64,000 nt of DNA, taken from NCBI GenBank assembly GCA_025403435.1, contig CM046335.1, forward strand, positions 7,320,103 through 7,384,102. Direction: 5' to 3'. Below the pieces are notes generated by a model, which was not told where the DNA came from, did no database searches, and worked only from the letters and a program-made list of their open reading frames with translations. Made by a program: the position numbers and the translations under genes. This document shows positions 15,746 to 27,258 of the stretch, one piece after another; position 1 is the first letter of the stretch; every line of letters begins with the position of its first letter. The DNA comes from Artocarpus heterophyllus (Eukaryota > Streptophyta > Magnoliopsida > Rosales > Moraceae).

Positions 15746-16623
15746 AATGGGGGGCATTATAGTCCACGCAATTGTTTAATTTATATAGCATGTTAAATCA
15801 CATTTACTACCAGTTAGAAGTATTTATGGCATTTGCTATAAAAGTTTGAAAAGGCTGATATTTTTTACAATTTGTGGCATTATTTGTTGCTATTGCTTAA
15901 AAACAAAAAAAAAAAAGAAAACAAAATCCCAACTTTCATTATTCAACTTGGATCACTCTAGCTAATTGCACATGTGGAAAATTAAAAATAAAAAATAAAA
16001 AGCTTTTTTTTTCAAGAGAAAGCAAGAGAAAGAGAGAACTTTTCCGATCTGCCCTTCAAACGCCAAATTATAAGTGGGTCCAAATGAGGAAATGTGTAGA
16101 AAACTTCGGCCAGTCAATAAACTTTCTACTGTAGCTTTTGTTTATTAGTAGTTGTGAATAGCCATGTATTCCCTCCCAAAAATGAAGTTGCCCTGATCCA
16201 ATTTCTGCAAAAGCTAGTATACATTAAAGTTTTGAAAGATTAGCACGCTTCAAAAATTATAAGCCAAAGAAAAGTAAGTAAAAATATGGAAAAGATACCG
16301 AGTGTACCAAGAAAGTAAACGAACTAGATGGACAGAGACATTAATACCCCTTTGGGAATATTGTTCCAACATAAAACGCTAATAACCTGAATTGTATGAG
16401 AGAAAATATTATAACAAAACTAGTTTAAATTTTTTTTTAATAGTTTAAATCAGGTTTTCAAACAAGCTATTTTGATCTACAATCATGAAAATTAGATTGA
16501 ATGTGATTACGTATATATCTTCCAAAAAAAAAAAAAAAGATAAAGACAAAAAAAGAAAAGAAAAGAAAAGAAAAATTACGTCATAGGATTTTAAAAAAAT
16601 CACTAATAGGATATAATTTTATA

Positions 16624-17168
16624 TAGGGGTGGAGCCACTTGAGGCCCTCAGGAGGGAGGAGGGTTAGGGGCAGCTGTCCTCTCTGCCTAAGGTGCTCCTT
16701 TATACTTTGAACTCCCAAAAAAGTTTTGTTTTTTTGGGTACTTTTCCCTTTAATTTGCCCCCTTAAAATCTCATAGTTACAATTTTGTACATATGTTTTT
16801 AAAATGTTTCTATTATAGTCCCAATTTTTAGTTTTATGTATATTCATATTTTATAAAAGATTTTATATGTTTAGATCATACATTAAATTTTGACTTCTAA
16901 GTATACTAATAATTCAAACTTAAAATAAAAATAAAAAGTAAAAATTAATTATCTTATTATAGAAATTTATAATTTTATAGATTTGTAAACTTTAAAAAGT
17001 GACTTACACTTTATTAGAGGTTTGATATCTAAAAAAGATTAGAAAAAGTAAAAAAAAAAAAAAAAGACCAAGAGTTTTAAATGAAAAATTATAGAATCAG
17101 ATTATTATTATCTTCAAAATTTTTGATTAACTTACGGCCTCTTTGAAAAAAAATTTCTAGCTCCACCC
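16624..17168. mobile_element. TIR element Y, copy 1
   Basis: The left end AGGGGTGGAGCCACTTGAGG and the right end (reversed: AAGGGTGGAGCTAGAAATTT) form an imperfect inverted repeat, with a GGCC(C/T)CT motif inside each. A second copy with the same style of ends lies at 32903-33724. Non-coding, about 545 bp. A target-site duplication could not be settled, so the superfamily is open. Confidence 0.5.
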
Positions 17169-17282
17169 TTGAATTTAAACTATCATTTCAAATTAAAATC
17201 ATGTTAGTTTAAAATATACACATATATGTCCATTTAATATAACTTAATGAGAATATGACAATTTATATATGGGTGTTTTGTT

Positions 17283-17763
17283 ATGGGATTAATTACATAA
17301 TTACATTTCCTAGTTTAATTATTTTTCAATTTGTCTTTCTGTTCTTAGAAACATCAAAGGTATCCTTGAAATTTTAAAAACATATTTCAATTTTATTCAT
17401 ATGAATAGAAAAAATTAGACAAAATAACATGATTACCCTTAAATAGTTATGATAAATATTTTATATATCAAAAACATAAAAAAATTCTAAAACAAGACAT
17501 CAAATTTCAAAAAAAAAAATCTTAAGTTTCATGACTTTTAAAATTTTTTTAAATTTTTTTCAAGAAAAAACATATATTTCACAAACAAATTATGTTTAAA
17601 CAAGGATATTTTTATCTTATTTTCATGTTTTTTAAGTCAAAAAAGTCTGCAATGAATAAAATTGAAATAAATTTTTTAAATTCAAAGGATACTTTGTAGT
17701 TTTTAAAAATAAAAAAATAAATTAAAAAATAAAAAAACTAAAAAGTATAATTATACGATAAGT
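17283..17763. mobile_element. MITE family X, copy 1
   Basis: About 480 bp, very similar in order and sequence to 33088-33579. Shared strings include CTTGAAATTTTAAAAAC, ATGAATAGAAAAAATT and ACATCAAATTTCAAA. Ends are related inverted repeats (left ATTAATTACATAATTACATTT, right reversed ACTTATCGTATAATTATACTT). Non-coding and AT-rich. Confidence 0.6.
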
Positions 17764-17936
17764 CCTTTTTTTATATTATCTTGCACATGATTTCTCTATT
17801 ACTCTATGTAATCATTGTGTCCATTAATTAATGGGATAAGGATTTAAAAAATAACTAACATACAAGTATAGATTATTATGTAAAAAGTCGTTAAATTCCC
17901 TCGTTTTCGCTCTTAGAGAGAGAGAGAGAGAGAGAG

Positions 17937-18170
17937 ATGGCAATGAAGAAAAGTTTAGAAACGGGAACCAGGTTGATGAATCTAAACCCAGATGGAAAGC
18001 TAGACGACATGAAGACTTTTGGGCACTTCAAACAAAAATCTGGAAGTGTTTTTCCTGCTAAGAAGAAGTTGGTAAAGAGGCTGATGTTTGATTATGTGCT
18101 TCAGAAATTCTCTGCTTTCTTGCCCCTCAAAACTTCACACACCAAGCAGATTTTTCCATACCCAACATAA
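17937..18170 (+). CDS. Small basic protein 1 of a local three-member family (77 aa)
   Basis: I do not recognise this protein. Residues 38-47 (VFPAKKKLVK) begin a basic core followed by RLMFDYVLQKFSAF; 28058-28267 has nearly the same core, and 46021-46350 a diverged one. The N-terminal 36 residues are polar and differ between members. No signal peptide, Cys pair or clear membrane span; the core could form a short amphipathic helix. The ATG is the first base after a (GA)n tract (17918-17936), as in the other two. A poly(A) signal-like AATAAA occurs at about 18662. Conservation of the core between diverged neighbours is the main argument for a real gene. An intron extending the C-terminus cannot be excluded (TTGTTGTTGCAG at 18469-18480 would suit an acceptor). 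Confidence 0.65.
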   Translation: MAMKKSLETGTRLMNLNPDGKLDDMKTFGHFKQKSGSVFPAKKKLVKRLMFDYVLQKFSAFLPLKTSHTKQIFPYPT

Positions 18171-18721
18171 TATCAATGTTTCCTGGTACTGCATATATAT
18201 AGCCTCTTTTGTTTTTTTTGTTTTTTTTGTTTTTTTTCATTCTGACCACTTTGTTTATTTTATTTTATTTTATTTTTCAATGAGAATTCTGTCTTAATTG
18301 TTACTTAGTGAGCTGTGATTTGCTTTTCTTGTTTAACAGATATGGTGCCATGCCTTTTTTTTTTTTCAATATTTTCTTCTTAAAAAGAATTATACAAATA
18401 TCACAGCTGATATTGATACTTCCTAAAATTTTCCATAGATTTTGATCTCTAGTAGCTGTGTAATATTTTTGTTGTTGCAGGAGTTGCATGCTGTTGAGCC
18501 AAATTGTTGCCTGAAACCAAAGGATGAAGTTCTAAGAAACATGAAGTGATGAAGTGCCTGAAAAAAATAGAAGCTTATAAAAATTTCTGCAATCATGGAT
18601 GTAGTAATTCTTATTTACAATCTCTATGAGCAACAGATGTACTACTTCATTCAAGTTATGTGAATAAAAAATCATTATTTATATTCCTAAACATTTAAAT
18701 ACTTAATTAAAGTAAACATCT

Positions 18722-18915
18722 ATGGCGTGTTTAGGGGCCAATGTTTTAATTTTTCACTTTTTTTTTCTTTTTGTCAATATTATTATTAACTTCTTTCTCT
18801 TTAACAACCGGTTCTGTTACTATATAAAACTCTCACATGTCACGATATAAGCAAAAATAAACTATAATTTAAAAGTTATTTTAACTTTTAGTACTAATTA
18901 TGTTGTAAAACGCAT
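18722..18915. repeat. Decayed MITE-like repeat
   Basis: Starts GGCGTGTTTAGGGGCC, contains AAAACTCTCACATGTCACG (the family's internal motif) and ends near AACGCATTG. Ends are only loosely inverted, so this is a diverged relative of the Tourist-like MITEs. Confidence 0.35.
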
Positions 18916-19508
18916 TGAAAGTTCAACACTAATTCATCATGGGCATGATGCTTTACTCGTCACAAGTTGATGTCTTTGGTTGTCTAAGGTTTTGACCAAA
19001 AAAGATCATTCATTGATTGATTGATTTTAAGATGCAGAGTCACGATGTTGTCTACTTAAGATCCTCCACATCTATTCCCCATCAAAATAAAGCAAGAAAT
19101 TAAATATTAATTATCATGTAGGCGTAGGTTTTTGCTTTTGAAAAAGGACCAAATATTGAAGGAATTGTAATTGATTTCAACGTTGGAGAAAAGTTGCACC
19201 TACAAGCGCACCTTTCAATCGTAGCCTCCTTGGTCTTTGGAAGTTTCTAATAAGTTGATTTTTTCTTTTACAAATTTTCATGGTCTTTATATAATTATTG
19301 ACGGTCGATGCCCCCGCCTCCGTCTCTGACCAACGTCCAATTATTATTATTATTTTTTTTCCGATTTGACTAGCCAATACGCCAATCTTAGCTCACTTGT
19401 ATAACTTTAAGAACCTAAGAAAGATAGTACAATAAATGGTACCATTTTCTTCTGGTAGTTTGAGAAATTCCAACTGATTTAAATCATATGGATTCAATCA
19501 ATGGTCCT
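18916..19508. other. Intergenic sequence, no gene seen
   Basis: No supported gene. The small ORF at 19177-19377 (- strand) shows no family features. Confidence 0.4.
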
Positions 19509-22308
19509 TCTAACATCCAAAAATTTTAATTATAAATTATTATGTGTAAATTTAATCAATTAGTGTGCCTAAATAATTTTGAGATATAAAAATTTATTGG
19601 TGCATAAATAACATCTATTTACATGTTTAGAATACATTTTGTCACAATTTCTAGTTTTCAAAACTATATCCACAATTTACCTATTTGCCCTCACACCTCA
19701 CATTTAGCTTTTATGACAAAATTATCCCAACCTCTCACTTTTTCCTACTCACCCGTGCACCCCTCCTCCAAGAAAATAACACCAGATTTTTTTTAGTTCC
19801 CCATGCATTGAGAGCCCACTCACCACACAGAGCAACTCCACACTCATCACACTTTCTTCTCTCTCTCCCACGCCTGCTCTCTCACTCTCACTCTCTCTTT
19901 GTCTTTTCCTGCTGTAGCAAAACAAGACCAGCGACCACACCAGCAAAGAACCCAACCAAACAAGCCAAAAATGCAGGCAAGAACAACCCATTTTCTTGCC
20001 CAAAAACGCAGTAAGAACACAGCCAAAAACGCAGCCCAGGCATAGCGAAAAGGCCAAGAAAAACAGCCCTTTTTCTTGTCTTAAAACTAGCAAAAAATGC
20101 CACTTGTATGGCCAGCCAACTTAAGAGTTCAAGCTTGATTTTTAATCTGAAAATGTGGTGTTTTTCAAAGGAGTTTTGAGGTAGGCTTTCTCTAATCCGA
20201 ACTTGGTTTTTAGTTTGTATTTTCTTCAAGTTTAATGCATGATTTTCATGTTCCATGTTCATGCAAATTTCTGGTTTATGTTAATAAGCATATTTTGTAT
20301 TTTGAGTTTTTACTTTGATTTGATATTTATGTTAGAAACATGTTTTTATTATTTAAAAACAAACTCACTCATTGTATGTTAAAGATTTCTTCAATCTAAG
20401 TGTTAAAACCTGAACTTGGTATGTTTGAATTTTTTTTAGTATGAGGAAACCAAACTTTGAATCTTATTGTTTAAATCCATGTTAATAAGTTTAAAAACTG
20501 TTGTTTAATTTATTTTGTCATTTATGTATGTTTTCCATGTTCTAAAATGTAAAAAAAGAAAAAAGAAAAAAGAAAAGTTAGGAATTGAGCTTGAAAGGTT
20601 TAAAAACCTGAACCTGGAATCTTCCAGGTTACTCTCGGGCGGCAGACTGGTAACTTGAAGGAGGCCTCAGGGCGGCAGGCTGGTTACCTTCACCGGCCAA
20701 CCGGCCGTGGCTTTTTTGAGGGGCCTTCAAGCTTGAAGAGCGGCAGGCCGGTCCCAAGGACCCTTAGGTATGAAAAACCTTGTTGTTTTCTTCATTTTTT
20801 GTGATTTTTAAACCTTTTAAAAGCTCTTTAATCTTAGGATTAATTCCAAAACAAGTTTTAAACCAAAAATATAACCTTAATTCATTTGAAAATATAGTTG
20901 TATCATGTCTCAAAGTTATATAAAATTTTAATGGCACATTAGCGAAATGGATTAACACATGATTTACTTATGAATATGGTTATACGTTGAGCTTTAGTTT
21001 TAATAGTCCTTATACACACCTTAGGATTAAGGATGTGTGGATCTAACATTAATCGGTTTTAAGATTAAAAGATTGTTCTTAAGCTTGAGAGATAGGATTT
21101 TAATGACTTTTTTAGCAACCATGATTTGAAATTAAATTGTTTTGTTTTGGCCAATATTGTTATCTTGAGATGAGCATGTTTCTTACAAGATTGTTTATAA
21201 ATGTGTTTTTGCATATTGCAATAAGTTTGCAAAATGTATATAATATGTAAGTATGAGTAGTTTCATATTTCGACAAAGAAATTTGAGAAATTATGATTTA
21301 GACTCGAAGTAAGAAATTCTGAGTATAATGGGGAATCCAAACACTACTAGGGACATATAGTTCCTGGTGGTTGGTTTTAATAGTCAGAGAGATCGTATTA
21401 TGTAGAGTATATCCTTAGGGGCAGGCCCTTAAAACTCGATCGGGAGCTCCGTAACATGGGCATTGGCTGAGGCATTGTAAGTATGTTAGGTATGTGATAT
21501 ACACAGGGTTGAAAATGAGAAATTTAATTAAAATTGACTCATATGTTTCTTAATTATTTTACTACATTTGCAATATTTGACATTCCAATTACTTCCTTGT
21601 CTATCCTTTGATTATTTAAATACTTTAGTTGTTTTGATAAATTAAAGTTTGTTCAAATATTATCCTATTTGGCCATTCGCTCATTTTTGTGTTTTAAATT
21701 AACCCTCTTCATGCGGTGTTAAGAATGGTACAGAGTAGACAATAAGCATTGTAGTTTTCGAGGCAAAGTTTGACCTTGAGTGAAGATCTTCTTATTTGCA
21801 GTTATTTTTTTTTTCATTTCATCAAGGCATGTAGAACCTTAATTTTTATTATTTTCCCTTCTCTTGGACTTTACATTTGGACTGTGGTTAATGTCGTTTG
21901 TATCATACTTATTTAAATTTTCTATTATATGTTTCGAATGTAGGATTGTGCACTAATCCGGAACCGATGCTAGAAGTTTTTTTCCTTAATGGTTATGTTT
22001 TGAGGTTTTCTTGGAAAATATTACTCTCTTTTTAAGTCTAAATACTCGTTAAAGATTTTAGGCATCCTAAAATTAGTAGACCTAGAATTATATGCTCTAA
22101 GGATAAAATGGTCATTTTATACAAATAAACTGAAGTTGAGATATATTTATTCTTTTATTATTCAGGGATTGGTTTTGAAAAATAATTAAGTCACATTTAA
22201 TTAATTCCTATTTATAATTTGATTACAAGTTTTAAAAATATTTCACTTAACTTAAATTATTTTCCTAAACTAAGCCTGCACATCATGTCCCATTTTTGGG
22301 TTGTGATA
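19509..22308. mobile_element. Solo-LTR-like element B
   Basis: A 2.8-kb relative of element A in the same orientation, flanked by GTCCT at 19504-19508 and 22309-22313. Shared order: TTAGTGTGCC near the left end, a CT-rich stretch (19855-19905), a GC-rich repeat patch (20630-20760), TTAGGGGCAGGCCC, CATTCGCTCA, ATCAAGGCATGTAGA, and a right end that on the - strand reads TATCACAACCC. No coding domains or second LTR. The ORFs inside (for example 19685-20014) are low-complexity and unlike A, so probably not real. Confidence 0.55.
20628..20760. repeat. GC-rich repeat patch in element B
   Basis: Contains GGGCGGCAGACTGGT, GGGCGGCAGGCTGGT, ACCGGCCAACCGGCC and GAGCGGCAGGCCGG within about 130 bp. It occupies the same relative place as the hairpin array of element A but the copies are fewer and more diverged. 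Confidence 0.6.
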
Positions 22309-22511
22309 GTCCTATGGAACTTCATGGTGAAAGAACCCCATCGTATAATCTCCTTTTTAAAAAACAAAAAAGAAAAAGAAAAGAACAAAAAATGTCATCT
22401 ATTTGCATGTACTCAGAACATTTGAATAAGCAAGAAGGTAACTTAGTCCCTTATATTTATTTACTTTTGCGACGATATCTTAAAACTTTTCCCCTTCTAT
22501 TTAATATATAA

Positions 22512-22640
22512 GTGACAAGTGAGGACAGTTTAGTTGGTTGTAAATTCCTCTATCTTAACCATCAGTTGAGGGTTCGAATCACGTTGAGCTACACTTAAAA
22601 GTGGTAGCATTTCTCATTTTCCTTTTATTAAAAAAAAAAC
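22512..22640 (+). mobile_element. tRNA-derived SINE with 11-bp target duplication
   Basis: Flanked by TTAATATATAA at 22501-22511 and 22641-22651. Near the left end is an A-box-like GTTTAGTTGGTTG, and about 45 bp on is a perfect B-box core GGGTTCGAATCAC, the spacing of an internal pol III promoter. The body ends in an A-rich tail just before the second target repeat. About 129 bp long, non-coding. These are the diagnostic features of a plant SINE; the family is not named. Confidence 0.75.
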
Positions 22641-22797
22641 TTAATATATAAAGTAAGAAAATAGGGAGAATAATCTTACCTACTCAAAAGGAAATACACA
22701 CAATTTTATGCCCTCTCATTTGGGCATTCTTCTAAATTTTCCATAAATAAAGTTGAAGCAATAAAAGAAGAAGGAGAACGACGACCGTAAGTTTCTT

Positions 22798-22932
22798 ATG
22801 AAAAAACGACGACAAAAATTTTGGCGTTTAGCAGTCCTTCAAAGACGTATTGGACCTTTCCGTTTACTTCTTGGAGGTCCTACGTTGTACAAAGCACTTG
22901 CACGTGCGGCATATCCTAATCCCGAATCCTAG
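22798..22932 (+). CDS. Possible 44-aa basic ORF
   Basis: An ATG ORF starting MKKRRQKFWRLAVLQRR and ending in NPES. It is basic with mixed, protein-like composition, in contrast to the low-complexity ORFs around it. I find no relative in the window and recognise no family. It could be a microprotein, a single exon, or chance. Confidence 0.15.
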   Translation: MKKRRQKFWRLAVLQRRIGPFRLLLGGPTLYKALARAAYPNPES

Positions 22933-23029
22933 TGGCAGATGATTCACATTCCACAGCCGTACGGAGCGTGATCATCACGCACTTCCACAAAAGCAAACAC
23001 AAAACAACAGGCACTGGGGCTTTGGCTAA

Positions 23030-23168
23030 GGGTGATTTAAATCACAAATTTAATTATAAATAATATAAAATTTTTATATGTTATAATAAAAGAAAAAAAT
23101 AAAATTACTATAATATAAAGCTCTCACATGCTACAGTAAAAAAGGTTCTTACTACTATCCAAACACCC
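23030..23168. mobile_element. Tourist-like MITE, copy 2 (TAA target duplication)
   Basis: A 139-bp element between TAA at 23027-23029 and TAA at 23169-23171. It starts GGGTGATTTAAATCAC and ends CTATCCAAACACCC, and contains AAAGCTCTCACATGCTACAG as in copy 1. Confidence 0.7.
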
Positions 23169-23879
23169 TAATAAATTTTTATTGTTATGTTTTCTACCAA
23201 AAACTCTTTTGGTAGAATATTAAGAAAAAAAAAGACACATTGGAGACATGGATTTGAACTTTTAATATGCTTGTAATAGAGTTTTAATCTATTACCTCAT
23301 CATTTAATACGCTCGTAATAGAGTTTTAATAATCTTTTTAGAACAAAACAAAACAAAATAAAGAAGAATTGTACGAAATATTTTTTTTCTTTTTTCGCTT
23401 AGGTAATACTCTACCGTGTGTTATAATAAGACACGTCTACAAGCAAGATATTATTATAAAATTACAGTTATAATTACGGTATTAAAAATATAAATGACAA
23501 TGATAAGGACCTACGAAATCGTGATTAATTAAAAATAATATGCAATTCTAAACTCTTTTTTTTTTGGTTGGAAAATCACTTCTAAATGTTAAGTCTTCTT
23601 AATATCCTATAAATTATTTTTAAGAAAATGTGATAACAAGTTAAATCAAAACTTTGCAAATTTATGTCATTGCTTTTGTGTCTCTTACTTAGAATAATTG
23701 TTTTTGTTTTATTAGTGTCTCGTTAACTGTTTTTGATTTGTTTTACACTATTCTGAATCATTCTTGTAAAGTACTGATTCCCAATTTTTCAAAAAAGAAA
23801 AAAAGAAGAAGAAAAAGTAAATTAGAAAGTAAGAAAGTGGAAAGTGGAAAATGGTCCAGTCTTTATTAGAAACTTATAA

Positions 23880-24053
23880 GGTGTTTGAAAAGGTGGTGGA
23901 AATCAGTTGTAGGAATCACTTTTACTGTATTATGTGAGAGTTTTACATTGTAGCATATTTTTTTATTGTTACTGTAGTATGTGAGAGTTTTACACTGTTT
24001 ATAACTAAAATTGTGGTGAAAATTAAATGATTCTCATTACTGTCAAACACCCC
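23880..24053. mobile_element. Tourist-like MITE, copy 3
   Basis: Starts GGTGTTTGAAAAGGTGG and ends ATTACTGTCAAACACCCC. It holds two copies of the internal motif in the opposite sense (GTATGTGAGAGTTTTACA), so it lies inverted relative to copies 1 and 2. Preceded by TAA. Confidence 0.65.
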
Positions 24054-25289
24054 TTTAAAAGGGGAAGATGGTCAAGAAGTCAGAGCCGTTCTACCTTATC
24101 AAACGAGAAAATCTAACCAGTTCCTCTCCAATAGAAAACCAAAAAAAAAAAAGGAAAAAGGAAAAGGAGAAAAAACTTCCTTCTTATGAACGCAAAAGAT
24201 TATTATATTGGCTTCTAATTTTCAGAAGAGAATCTAAAGGCTAAATCTAATTAAACACGGTGAGTCGGTGGTCTCACAAGAGGAAATGTCGAAGAAGCTT
24301 CCTATTTTTGCAAATATAATTTAATTAGAAATTCCTCCCATCCATTACTAAAATATTCATGTTTGACTCCCACCTTTTACTCTTCGCATTAATGGTTATA
24401 AATAGTAGTACTTAAGTAAAACAATATTCTTTGACCATACATGCGTATGTAAATCCTTGTAACTTGTAAATGATAAAGTACAAATTCAAAAAAGTACTGT
24501 ACCTACTGCCTAATTCAGAATTACAGCATCTTACTGTCCTCAAAAAAAATTATAACAGTTGCACAAGCACAAGAAAGAACCAAAATAGGAAGTTAAGAAG
24601 AGAAAGAGGAAATTCTAATAAAGAGGGTTAAGTGAGATTAATTCTAAGCTTGGAGTAGTGTAGTACTTTTTAAAGATTGATGAGCAAAATGAGAACGAGT
24701 ATAAAATTCAGAGGGCATGAGTATAAAATTCAGAGGGCACAAATAAGAATAATCATAAATATTTTCTTCTAAATGAGAGAAGGATCATATGTTTTGACTA
24801 TGGGAAAAGGATGGGCAGATTTGATTTCGGATTTTTTCTTTTTTTTTTTATGATTGATGTTGTTGTTGTTAAAGTTGATGAACTAGCATGTTGAATATTC
24901 CAAATACATTTCCTGTGAGAGAGAGAGAGAGAGAGAGGAAAAAGCCAGAGAGAAGGGCCTTCACACGGCAACAAGGACAATAACATATGCCCAGCATTTT
25001 GAGGACAAAATGAAAACCATTTTATTTTTGGTTACTTTTTGCTTGTTATCTTTTGCTTAAATCTCTTTCTTTTCATAGCGCTGTAATTCCCCCAACTTTT
25101 TTTTTTTTTTACATGATAACCTAATTTTTATTGCTTTCTTTAATTCAGCGACTAGATTTTGGTTTGACGCAACCGGTTGCACCAGTAGCAATGCAAATAT
25201 TACAAGGTTAACACTCTTTTTTTTTTTTGGAAAAATGATAAGTATTCCATTTTGAATCCCGGGAATTGGTAGAAAGCAAGAAAGTTGTA
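24054..25289. other. Intergenic sequence with a (GA)n run, no gene seen
   Basis: No supported gene. A duplicated phrase GAGTATAAAATTCAGAGGGCA occurs twice around 24700-24740, and a GA run lies at 24917-24937. Confidence 0.4.
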
Positions 25290-26375
25290 GAGCTTAACCA
25301 AACCCATTAAACATCTACGAAACAGAGACCTTTTGCAAACCGTGAATTAGGTTGGCATTAGAATTGCACCAACATAATCACAAAGTGAACATCTAGGATG
25401 AGAAATTTAGTTGCCAGCAATTACTTGTTTATTAACATCTAAATTGTTTCATTCATCCCAAAAAGAAGATTAGGGTTTTTTAAGTTGTTACGTAATCGAT
25501 GCGTGGTCCCTTTTCTCTAAGACTCCAACCAATTGCGCAAAAATCTTTCACATCTTCCCCCATCAAAATCGTAGAAACAAATTAGATTACGTTTCCTGTA
25601 ATTTGTTCTTCCCCCTTTCATTTTTGGAAATTGAATGGTGATGGAGTGTGTTAAATTTTCCTTTTATGAAACATCAATTGTATTAGGTTGTTCTTTTGGC
25701 ATTGGTGTGGCCTAAATTGGAAATGTTGCCAAATTTTTGCGCTTCCTTGTCCTTGAGCAATCTGAAAATAGAATCATCCTAGTTTAGAAAAGTAGTTCAT
25801 TTTTTTTTTCCTTTTTGTGGCAAACTTCTCATGGTTTTTAACAAAGTAGTATGGTAAGGTCACTCTGAAGGCGTCTTTTCTCTATCAATCAAAACACCCC
25901 CACACAACGCAAACTCTCTATGTATGCCATAGCCTGACACATTCTCTATCTAGTCGTTACTATCAACCATCAACCTCAACCATGTTGGTCCCCATTTTAC
26001 TCCTCTTTCTCTCCCCCCACCACTTTGGTCCTTGTCAGATGTTCTTTATATTTATCATACCCTACCCTAACACTTTGGAATAGTATATGTACTATGTAGG
26101 GTTATTTCATGTTATTGGCTTGTGAGAATATGCACCATCTCATTTTGAGCCGATGTTCAGTTTTAAAAGTCTAGCCATCTTAAAGCTTTTTAGAAGTCTA
26201 CTATCTTAAAGTTTTTGAAATATATAATTATATTGTTAACATGTCTATCTCATGTAAACTCTAACACAAAAATAGTAAGTGAGGATTTTAAGAGAGACAA
26301 AATAATAAAAGAAAAGAATATGTGAAAAAAAGAGGTGGTTTTTGGGGATCGGTTTTCACGATTGTAAAAATTAAT

Positions 26376-26521
26376 AGAGTGTTTGGTATAATGATGAGAA
26401 CCATTGGTTAGAACTGTTTTTACTGTAGCAACTTTTTTTTTTCCTTTTTACTGTAACATATGAAAGCTTTACACTGTTCATAACAGAGGTAATGGTTCGG
26501 ACTGTACTATACCAAATACCC
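26376..26521. mobile_element. Tourist-like MITE, copy 4
   Basis: Left end GAGTGTTTGGTATAATGATGAGAACC, right end reversed AGGGTATTTGGTATAGTACAGTCC. Internal motif CTGTAACATATGAAAGCTTTACACTG is present in the opposite sense to copy 1. Lies inside segmental copy 1 and appears to be missing from the matching place in copy 2. Confidence 0.6.
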
Positions 26522-27204
26522 TATAAGATATCTCTCTCCATCTAATTAATTTTTTGTATTCCTTCTCTCCATTAGAAAATATGTTAAAATATATAACTGT
26601 GGGTCTAGAGAGAGAAATTAGGTTCTTCTTCTCTGACAATTTTTGTTCAAGGGTTCTCTGCAAATTGAAGCCATGAATCAAAGTATACTCTAAATCTTCT
26701 TATGTGAAAATTATTGAGTTCTAAGATCTTTAAGAATTACATAATTTAAAGTTTTTACAAAAACTACATATAATATTATTAAAATGCAAAATATCAAAAT
26801 ATTTTTCCTCAAAAAAGACCACTAATTTTTCCTTGGTAAATTATGGCCACAAACCCAAAAATTACGCCGTCTACGATTTGGGGAAAAAAACAAAAACAAA
26901 AGTGGCTTTTGGTGAGCCAAATTTTCTAGTTATTTTATCCCTTCCAAACAGGATCAACATCATTACCGTTCTAATAAATTGACACATTATGCATTTAATT
27001 ATACATTTTCCCTTGAAAAGAAAATTGGCAATTTGTCTCGCGAGCTGAAAAAACTACCCAATTCTAAAAGGAAAATCCAATTTCAACCCGGGGGATCGAG
27101 TTAGTGGGTCCTAATACATAAGGGAATCTGCACGAAGCTTCAGTAGTGCCGGTCAAATAATAGTAATTGTATGATCTTAGAATGTTGAGGTGGCTTTTTG
27201 TATC

Positions 27205-27258
27205 CACACATATACGTATACATATACATATACATACACATACATATACATACACAGC
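27205..27258. repeat. (ACATAT)n-type microsatellite
   Basis: A run of CATATACATACA variants about 54 bp long. The ORFs read through it on both strands are artefacts of the repeat. Confidence 0.8.

Larger units (their letters stand above)
13074..15878. mobile_element. Insertion with 8-bp target duplication, itself hit by an LTR element
   Basis: ATTATTTG occurs at 13066-13073 and again at 15879-15886, and the paralogous site in unit 1 (near 11620) has this 8-mer once with nothing inserted. The outer element, once the nested LTR is discounted, is short on the left (13074-13089) and about 660 bp on the right. Its right part has a CT-rich stretch (15340-15440), a short GC-rich segment and purine-rich sequence. 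An 8-bp duplication fits hAT or Mutator-type transposition, but the two ends do not form an obvious inverted repeat, so the class is unsure. Confidence 0.6.
12310..16500. repeat. Tandem non-coding duplication, unit 2 (interrupted)
   Basis: Second copy of unit 1. Homology runs from 12310 to 13073, stops, and resumes at 15887, so 13074-15878 is an insertion plus target-site duplication. Substitutions and small indels between the copies are frequent by eye, so the duplication is not recent. It ends about 1.4 kb upstream of the small gene at 17937. Confidence 0.8.

Noticed and set aside
19685..20262. Overlapping ORFs on both strands in element B (109, 114 and 124 aa)
   Set aside because: Low-complexity CT/GA composition, no counterpart in the related element A, and open on both strands.
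22512..22600. A functional tRNA gene
   Set aside because: Only the A- and B-box-like sequences are present; acceptor and anticodon stems do not fold, and the target duplication with an A-rich tail points to a SINE.
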